From Leptodontidium sp. MPI-SDFR-AT-0119 (taxonomy: Eukaryota; Ascomycota; Leotiomycetes; Helotiales; Leptodontidiaceae), in assembly GCA_020726505.1 (NCBI GenBank), contig JAHLEZ010000007.1, forward strand, positions 1,302,001-1,366,000: a stretch of 64,000 nt of DNA, given 5' to 3'. Under the pieces are notes generated by a model, which searched no databases, was not told the origin of the DNA, and saw nothing but the letters and a program-made list of their open reading frames with translations. Below, in pieces: positions 57,184-64,000 of the stretch; within the stretch, counting starts at the first letter, position 1, and the number at the start of each line of letters is the position of its first letter. Position numbers and translations under genes: made by a program.

Positions 57184-57632
57184 AAGGAAAGTGGACAGAA
57201 GGTCACATTTCAACATGAAGATTGGGGAAGGTGAATCCTCTGTTTGGTAGCATCGAAAGTGTATTCAGTTTACTAGTTGGACACTGGACTCCTTTTATGA
57301 GCTAACGTCCGTTGCAGACCCGATCCACTCGCTACAGATGAATAATGTAGTGTTTCGTAGTGCACGGTAATATTACAATCCTTTCCAGGCAGAAGGCAGG
57401 CAAAAATGGTGTTGCGGTGCTTTACCAGAGCGCAGCTTCTAGATGCTTGACCCTTTTGGGCAAATTCGAGGGCGCACAAGCCAACAACCGTGCCAACGGG
57501 AGACGTATGTTTGGCGAGGGTGATCAAGGAGGGGGATCTGATGAGGTCAGCAGGGACAAAGAAGGATTACAGGACCAAATCCACGCGTTGAAGCCATGGT
57601 TTACCCGCCTTTGTCTATAGTAAGTACATGAG
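57184..57632. other. Intergenic region
   Basis: A plus-strand open frame (57360-57620) precedes the hypothetical gene but has no motif and cannot be joined by a normal-length intron. Confidence 0.4.
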
Positions 57633-58317
57633 ATGTCTAGCCGGACGAAGTTCCTTCGTGATGATGCCGAATCACTGGATCGCTCCCGTGAGACAGCGCG
57701 ACTAGATGTAGCCCTAGTCAGGCTAGAGAACCTATCATATCATATCCTAATGGAAGCATCTTCGGTTCAACTCCAGCTTTTCCCATGGATCTTCTGGCTC
57801 TGGCGTGAGTTTCTAGAAAGATGCGGGAGCCGGGGGTCTCGACCGATGGCAGATCCTTTGACAGTCGAGCCCACAATCGCTGCCAACGTTTATCAAATGT
57901 GCCGGCCTCGAGGGAACCCAAGCGCAGCTACGATAAAGAACTCCCTTGATTGGATGACCAAGGTCCTGGAACCTAGACGATGGGATGCCGGGAGTGTTTT
58001 CAAGGTAGGTAGATCGCTGGTGGTAGTTTCAGAAATGGCAACTTGATAATCGAGATCCTACTTTTAAAGACGATGGGTTTTCTATTTACTAGGTACCGAA
58101 GCGCAGGCATTCGCTTTTGGGTTCACACGATATGGTCTCTAGTCTTATTTTTGACGAGACAAGTAGACGGGAATGGAGCATGAGACCGATACGCCTTGAG
58201 GTCCCCAGTAATGCAGGATTTCCAGCGTATGAAGGGACGGTCAAAAGGCGACTTGTATCTCATAATTTCACTCGGGAGTTCCAATTAGACGAAGACCCAA
58301 ACCAGCAAGGAGGCTAA
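57633..58317 (+). CDS. Hypothetical protein (198 aa), two exons
   Basis: Exons 57633-58004 and 58093-58317, with an 88-bp GTAGGT...CTAG intron, sum to 199 codons. I recognise no domain. The N-terminal part is helical (ARLDVALVRLENLSYHILME) with an aromatic stretch FPWIFWLWREFLERC that is too short and charged for a sure membrane helix. The second exon is polar and basic, ending DEDPNQQGG. It lies between the atypical kinase and a RIP-like degenerate ORF, so it may be a surviving piece of a larger decayed gene. Support is only the frame-preserving splice and codon content; it could be spurious. Confidence 0.35.
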
Positions 58318-58405
58318 GCGACATAAGTTGAGTATCTCAACTTTGAGTACTAGAAGGCGGATCGAATTGCTCGTCTCCTGAAGACCTCGGAACCACGTTA
58401 CCGTA

Positions 58406-58954
58406 ATGCTTGGGAGTATGACAGGTTCTAGATCGGACAACAGCTCTGCTACTGCCTCTGGTCTTGAGCAGCAGTTGACTACACTATAAGCTGAGCTTGA
58501 GGGCTTACGACAGAAGATGGACAGCTTCATCCGAGCGACTAAGCAACACCGACGTGCGGAGGAGGATGCTCACCACCAAACCGTCCTGACGCAATGGATC
58601 ATAGAACAGCTGTTCCTCATCGAGGTTGAGGCCGCGCAAGACCGTCCAGCCGTAGAACGTGGCTAGGATAAAGCAGCACCCAGAAAGACAAAAAGACGCA
58701 TCGAAGATGTCGAGGATGAGGAAGGCACTGCGGAAATCCTGGCCGAACGTAGTTCTAAAAGATCAAAGCAAGGCAACGTCTTGGGGGGAGGTACAGCCCA
58801 ACGACCAGCAGAAGGAAGGCGACAAAGCCCCAGCAGAGCTACAATACCTACCGGCTTAACGACAGCAGCATCCATCCATGAAGGTAAAGAGGCAGGCTCG
58901 TTGACTTCAGCAACAGATAACTGTCGACCAAACATCTCAAAACAGGAAACGTGA
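58406..58954 (+). pseudogene. Coiled-coil ORF with two internal Gln-type stops
   Basis: From ATG 58406 a single frame reads 182 codons to TGA at 58952-58954, broken only by TAA at 58487 and TAG at 58664. Between and after these it reads a charged coiled-coil-like protein: LEGLRQKMDSFIRATKQ, HQTVLTQWIIEQLFLIEVEA, then KTKRRIEDVEDEEGTAEIL and a Ser/Gly-rich tail. Both stops are explained by C-to-T in CAA/CAG codons, the CpA-to-TpA change favoured by repeat-induced point mutation. I cannot name the protein; similar short charged ORFs occur in repetitive fungal DNA, so it may come from a transposable element. Confidence 0.5.
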
Positions 58955-59800
58955 GACTCAGAGACCCCTCGCTTCGGCTGGACGGCAAAAGCCACTGGGT
59001 CAGCAACAGTCGAAACGATTACAAGATCAGCTACAACCTAAACAAGCTGCGAAAGAGGGAACGACATAAGAGAGGGAATGATATAAGTTTAGCTATCAGG
59101 TAGAACTCGTCTAGTACTATCGTCCTTCTTCTGTAGCTTAAACTTGAACCTCTCATTTTCTCTGTTTACACTTCCAAATAAGTGCCCCTGACCCACCCGT
59201 AAACATCAGGATATTGACGAAAAGTCTTGACAAATCATCACTCAAATATGAGCGCAGACATCCAATGCCAGCCGTAGAAATGGTCGTCCTCTCTCCAAAG
59301 ATGCAGTTGCTTCCACAATCGGAAAGATTGAACAGGCTAGTCTCGATCCGAAAGCGTATCCATACTAGTGATAGAATAGAGTCTCTGGTCTCTACCTTCA
59401 GAGAGGGGAAGAGGAACGGAAAATTTCATTTATTGTAAACCTGTGAGGATATTTCATACGTGCCTTCTCGGCTTGAGTGACAATTGAGGGGTGCAGGATT
59501 CACCAGCTGGGTAATCTGCTGCTTGTGAATCCTCTCTTCGTATCCAGGACAAGCAAGCAGGCATGATGTTTAAATCGTAGCCAAACTCATCGAGGGGAGG
59601 GGACTACCAGCTCATGACTGAGTCAATCAATGACATTGTTTAATAACACTGTAAAAGCAAACAGTCTGGTATAATGAACTCCCTTCCGAGATGCACCATG
59701 AAGCCATCTATCCCGTGAAACTCCCAGAATGCATTCATGTACCCATCCATCCTATGAACAAACAACCCATGCTAATCTAAAGGAGGCCATGAAAAGGCAT
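58955..59800. other. Intergenic region (0.85 kb)
   Basis: Tail of the degenerate ORF region and 3' flank of the MFS gene. Nothing recognised. Confidence 0.45.
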
Positions 59801-62309
59801 CTAAAACATCTCCATCAAGTTCATTCTGACTGTCCACATTCTAGCCCTCTTCCCGAAAATGTACATCGGCACCGTAAACGTCATGAGGATGAGCTGGATG
59901 ACACCAAGCCAGATAAAAACAGACTTGGAGCCTGAATGCTCAAGCCACTCTGGGAAGAACAAACTGAACACTAGGCCGTGAAAGATATTCTTACTGAAGT
60001 TGAGTGTCACGAGAGCTTCGCCTGCATATTGGCGATAGCTGTCAACACAGAAAGTAATGGCTGTTGTCGAGCCGAGGGAACAACCGAACGAGATGACGCC
60101 GAAAAAGATCGTGGGAACGATCCATGCGTCGTGAACTTCTGCAGACCAACCGAATCCCATAAGGCCGATAACAGTCGTGATTGCAACTGGGGCAGCCATT
60201 ACCAGACGGAACTCGGGTTCGTAAAGACCACCATTTCGTTTGGCCATGGCGCGGACAATGATATCACTGACTTTCCCAGCAACTGCTGTACCGAGGACAC
60301 CTCCAATGAAGGGTGAAAGATAGATCAACCCAGTTGAGAGTGCCGAAAATCCGTATGAGGTGCGCCTTCGGTAGATAACGGCAACTGATTCGGATAGGAC
60401 AATCAACCATCCCACAGCGCACGAGTAGACAACAGCAGACCACAAAACTGCTGGGTAAGCAAACAAGATAAAGGGCCGGATGGCTACCCGAAACCAGTTA
60501 TCCTGATGTAGCCTTCCATTATAAGGTTTGAGCTGCTGGACAAATGTCAAGGCAGGTTTGTCGCGAAGGATTGTAGTATATCGTTGAACGTTGGGCTGTT
60601 GTTGGATTGGGAAGGAAATTCCTCCATCAAGCATGCCGGGTTGAGGGGGAGAAATTCCGCCATCCACGTTCATGTTAGTCCCAGCTTTAGAAGAATCACC
60701 AGCTGTCACATAGCTCGAGTCAGTCCTCTCAATATCATGATACCAAGGTGAATCGAAACTATGCAAGGCTGGTGTTGGCGGGACGCCTCCAGCTGGCTCG
60801 ACCCGGTCTTTAAAGTCATGCATTGCACCTTGGAAATGGGGAAATAGCTTTCCTTCGGATGCGTGATGCTTTTTATCTTCTGCATCATGGTCGTGTTCGT
60901 TTGGTACGAACCCAACATGAAGATGGCGGGCTGCACTTGTCCGATGTACTATCGACGGCCTCTTAGAAGCAGCAGGTGTTTGGATCGGCGCAACAACCCT
61001 GTCGTGATTTGGATCGTCAATGATCCCATCTCCCTGCTTCTCTAGCTCGGCGGCAGGAGCCCGTTGTAGTTTGGGTGATCTCATTCCTGAAAATAAGGAG
61101 AACTTAGAATTTCTCCTTGAGGGCTTTCGACTCTTGGGCACTGGGGATCGATCCCAGAATGTCTCTGGCACGAAGAAGAAAAGCAGTACTCCGCAGAAAC
61201 CAACAACCATTGCCACAATCCTATTTTTGTTAGCTGATTCGCTTCTCCCATACAGAGTGCCAGCCATCAATGCACTTACCAGAAAACCCATCTCCATTCC
61301 AATCTTTGGATAATGGCAGCACTGACCAATGGCACCAAATTCTTACCACCTAAGAGGAGAAGTGTGTAGATGCCAAGGCGGTAGGCACGCTCATGGAGGA
61401 AGAAAATCTCGGCGATTGTAGCAGAAGGCAAGCATTCGACTGGGCTGACAGAAACACCTTGGAAGATCCGTGCTACAAGCAAGGAGTGATAGCTTGGTGA
61501 CGCAGCACACCAGATGGAAGTGCCAATGAATATCACTGCGCTAGCAAGATAGACAGGACGCTTGCCGTAGAGAATTGCTGTGGGAGATGCAAAGACAGAG
61601 CCAACTCCCATTCCCATCATGTAAAGTCCCGTGGTCAAAGCGACTTTTGGCACTGTAACATTATATGTCGAGGCAACGTTGGTGAAGCCGGCCGCCAGGA
61701 TTGGAGTCATTCCTCCTCCAACCATACAGTATATGCCGAGTGACAAAAGGGCGGCATCTCTCCTCCACGTAGGCCAATTCAGCGGATCGTTTCCTGACTC
61801 TTCTGGTTGTGGTGTAAGAATGATCTTTCCGTCTTGGGTTGTCTTCGTTCCAGCCGCAGATTTGGAGTGTTGGGAAGGCCGTCTAATCTGGCTCGGTGGT
61901 TGGGCTGGCAGCGAGGAGGCAGACATTCTCGCAGGTGCATTTCGAAGACCGAGGGGTTGATTATGATCGCCAGTAAGGAGAAGGACGGAACCTTGAGAGT
62001 GGATTTAGTAAAGGCGCATCTTCTGACTAGATACTGGGGATGCAACTCACCTGGAACTTCATGAGTAGCTGGATCGTTCAAAACCCCCATACTCCATTTT
62101 GTCGGCCGTCCCTTGTCTTCTTGGAACTCCTCGATTTCTGGAGTTCCTCCATCAGATGCAGAATTACGGCCAAAGAAGGACCGCGCTCGTTCTGAGGTTG
62201 GTGTACCGATTGGCGGTCTTCCATCGTCGTGGCCAACTTCTGGCATATTGAGCTGGCTCGCCCTCACGAAGCCGATGGCTGGGCCTCTTTCGAGAGCGGT
62301 AGTAAACAC
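59801..62309 (-). CDS. MFS transporter with long N-terminus and long central loop (796 aa)
   Basis: Exons 62309-62051, 61991-61280 and 61220-59801 sum to 797 codons. About 145 residues of polar, probably regulatory N-terminus (SERARSFFGRNS; HSKSAAGTKTTQDGK) precede GNDPLNWPTWRRDAALLSLG, the typical entry of DHA1-type fungal MFS proteins. Then come motifs YMMGMGVGSVFASPTAILYGKRPVYL and VARIFQGVSVSPVECLPSATIAEIF. After FFFVPETFWDRSP there is a cytosolic loop of about 200 residues, Ser/Pro/His-rich, before the second half (FILFAYPAVLWSAVVYSCAVGW ... FFGVISFGCSLGSTTAITFCVDSYRQYAGEALVTLNFSKNIF). The latter block is hallmark for this subgroup. Substrate unknown; drug or metabolite export is typical. 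The unusual size is due to the tail and loop, both suitable for phosphorylation. Confidence 0.85.
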
Positions 62310-62953
62310 GGGCGATCCAGTGAGAGGGTAGATTCGTAGGTTGCAGAGAGGTAGAGAAATAGGTCTAGAGCAGGGTTCGAATAGAAGGAATTAGGAATGA
62401 CAGCATAAGAATAGAAGTGTAGCGGACCAAGGCGGTCTAACGATGGACTAGATGAGGCGGATGGAATGGCAAAAGATATTCCATTTCTTGAGATTCTGGA
62501 GAAGGAGGTTATGGAGACTGAAGCACACCTTGGAAGTTGTCCCTTCTCATTCGGGCGGCGGTGAAAGTCTGACTTGACTTGACTTGGTGGCGCGAGTACC
62601 AACCCCACAGAGAGTCTTGGAAGGAGGGCAGGATCGGGGAAGAGCGAGATTGAGAGGATTTGGTAAGGAGAAATGGAGAAGAGAGGATAGAGAAGAGGTA
62701 TGAAGAAACTCCAAAGAAATTGATACTTATCCTCTGCGGCCGTAATCATCTATGATTCAGCTCGGAACTGTGGGAGATGGATAGACAGATTGACAGCCAA
62801 ACAGACTGTCAGATGCAAGTGATATTTACGCATAACAGAGGGTCTTGCAGCCGATGACGCAACTCCGAGTCGCGCTTTGACTGGGGTTGGAGCTTCAAGA
62901 GACAAGCATCAGCAACATCTCGACTTTCCATTCGAGAGCATCAACAACATAAG
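62310..62953. other. Divergent intergenic region
   Basis: About 640 bp between the MFS gene (minus) and the mitochondrial thioredoxin-like gene (plus). No conserved site recognised. Confidence 0.5.
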
Positions 62954-63646
62954 ATGATCACAAGACCTACAACGCGACTCTTGCGAGTCTCACTACTCGC
63001 CCCATTCTCGAGCAGATTCACATGCGCATACACCAACCCCCCCTTTTCCACCCGACGCTTCTCCACCACCAGAGACAAACAGGCCAAAAACCGCATTTTC
63101 ACCCCGTGAGCACCTCCTTCAGCTCCTCACTTCCCCAGCTGACCTCCAGCTGACCTGCGCAACCCACAACACCTTCCCCAAAATTCATGCATGCTAATAC
63201 CAATCAACCGCAGAGTGCGCCGACCAGATGAATTCTACTCGTACCTCTCGCTATCGACCACCTCTCGCACACCCCTCCTGACCTTCTGGACAGCCTCCTA
63301 CTGCAACACCTGCAAATCCGTCTCCCCTATCCTGCAGGACCTCATCAATGCCGGGGTAGGCGAAGAAGAGGGCGGGATCTCGTACTGCGAAGTCGAGTAC
63401 GATGCTATGGATATCATGGATTCTGGACTGGGTATGACTTATATGATTACGAGCATGCCGACGCTCTTGAGTTTTGATCGGGGAGAAGCACAGGTTGGCA
63501 CGAAGATCACGGATCCGAAGCAGATGACGGATATCGAAGGGTTGAAGGAATGGATAAAGAGAGAGGCGAGGAGGGGAGGAAGTGGTGGTGATGGAGGGGG
63601 AACAGGATTATTCGGGGGATTGTTTGGGTTTGGAGAGAAGAAATAA
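62954..63646 (+). CDS. Mitochondrial thioredoxin-fold protein (194 aa)
   Basis: Exons 62954-63105 and 63214-63646 give 194 aa. The first 40 residues are Arg/Ser/Thr-rich without acids (TRPTTRLLRVSLLAPFSSRF), a mitochondrial presequence, with a likely cleavage near RRFSTT. The thioredoxin-like domain has TPLLTFWTASYCNTC, so the redox pair is C81-N-T-C84 in place of CGPC, a following helix SVSPILQDL, a YCEVEYDAMDIMD strand and SMPTLLSF with the cis-Pro. The C-terminus is Gly-rich. Fungal homologues are annotated as thioredoxin-domain proteins of mitochondria; the substrate is unknown. The non-standard CNTC suggests a specialised redox role rather than general thioredoxin. Confidence 0.8.
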
Positions 63647-63745
63647 ATAAATAGGTGGGATGGTGGTGTTGACATTCATGGGCCATTTCATTGTCCTCCC
63701 GAGCTTCTAGACATTCGACGTCCGATCAATGCGATATCTACTGGA

Positions 63746-63894
63746 TCATGGGGTGTAGAAAACCTCCTCGACGCCCTTCCACCATGCTGGCTCCCCGTCA
63801 TAGCTGTTCTTTGCGCCGGGTACGAAGGATTCTTGGTAGCTGTCTGTCATCCTCCACCATTCCTGGACCTTGGGGTTCTCTTTCATGCGCTCCA
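63746..63894 (-). CDS. L-rhamnose mutarotase-like protein (DUF718), C-terminal exon, partial
   Basis: Only the last exon is clearly inside the window: it follows an acceptor CCATCCAG and reads VERMKENPKVQEWWRMTDSY, then QESFVPGAKNSYDGEPAWWKG and ends EEVFYTP. The MxxNPKVxxWWxMTD block is the signature of the RhaM/DUF718 family, which interconverts the anomers of L-rhamnose and related sugars. Earlier exons should lie at or beyond the right edge (63901-64000 upward); a previous exon end near 63950-63970 is possible but not certain. Full proteins are about 110-130 aa. Confidence 0.75.
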
Positions 63895-64000
63895 CTGGAT
63901 GGTCGTCAGTACTTTATACAATACACATGGTTGCAGTCGGTATTGGGATTGGGAATAGGACATCGCGCCGCAGAAAGTAGAGGGAACGGAGCCATAGCTG

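Noticed and set aside
62360..62385. tRNA-like GGTTCGAAT in the MFS promoter
   Set aside because: No acceptor, D or anticodon stems around it.
1..64000. Secondary-metabolite gene cluster, CRISPR, prophage or integron
   Set aside because: No PKS, NRPS, terpene cyclase or P450 set; no regular repeat-spacer arrays; the sequence is eukaryotic. Isolated SDR, MFS and regulator genes are not clustered around a core enzyme.

Overview
The window is nuclear DNA of a filamentous ascomycete (Pezizomycotina), probably Leotiomycetes/Helotiales. The support is many short introns (about 45-110 bp, GT-AG, often CTAAC branch sites), Zn2Cys6 and fungal_trans regulators, a 2EXR-type protein, a Rrt8-type protein, ISD11 and fungal secreted hydrolases. 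There is no bacterial operon structure, CRISPR array, rRNA or recognisable tRNA. Exon joins were done by eye; for almost every complete gene the exon lengths sum to a multiple of three.

Layout. 0-7.5 kb is rich in secreted or anchored proteins: acid phosphatase C-terminus, a 113-aa cysteine-rich secreted protein, a membrane-anchored amidohydrolase and a phospholipase B. 8.3-13.6 kb holds a membrane-anchored methyltransferase and a large SH3 protein. A 3-kb gene-free stretch is followed by an AYR1-type reductase (16.6-17.8) and a 1154-aa Ser/Thr-rich secreted protein (18.3-22.0). 23.7-31.4 kb holds a Rrt8-like membrane protein, a Dal5-type permease, and a TDA10-type kinase diverging from a tartrate/isopropylmalate-type dehydrogenase. 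31.7-43.8 kb holds a fungal_trans regulator with two GC-AG introns and no visible zinc cluster, a small Zn2Cys6 protein, ISD11, an acidic low-complexity protein and a 2EXR-type protein.

From about 45 to 59 kb the window becomes a graveyard: an NmrA-like pseudogene with three frameshifts, a TPR remnant of a STAND-type protein, a receptor-like protein with an internal TAG, a Ty1/copia remnant, a carboxylesterase relic with an inverted internal segment abutting the tail of a feruloyl esterase, and an ORF with two Gln-to-stop changes. Intact genes in or beside it are an 828-aa membrane protein and an atypical kinase. 59.8-64 kb returns to normal genes: an MFS transporter, a mitochondrial thioredoxin-like protein and the end of an L-rhamnose mutarotase-like gene.

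No biosynthetic cluster or clearly new multi-gene system is visible. The best leads are the rearranged esterase relic within the decayed block, the paired GC-AG introns, the Ser/Thr-rich protein with matching Tyr/Gly/Pro boxes at both ends, and a CGG-N11-CCG dyad in the bidirectional promoter at 29.7 kb.
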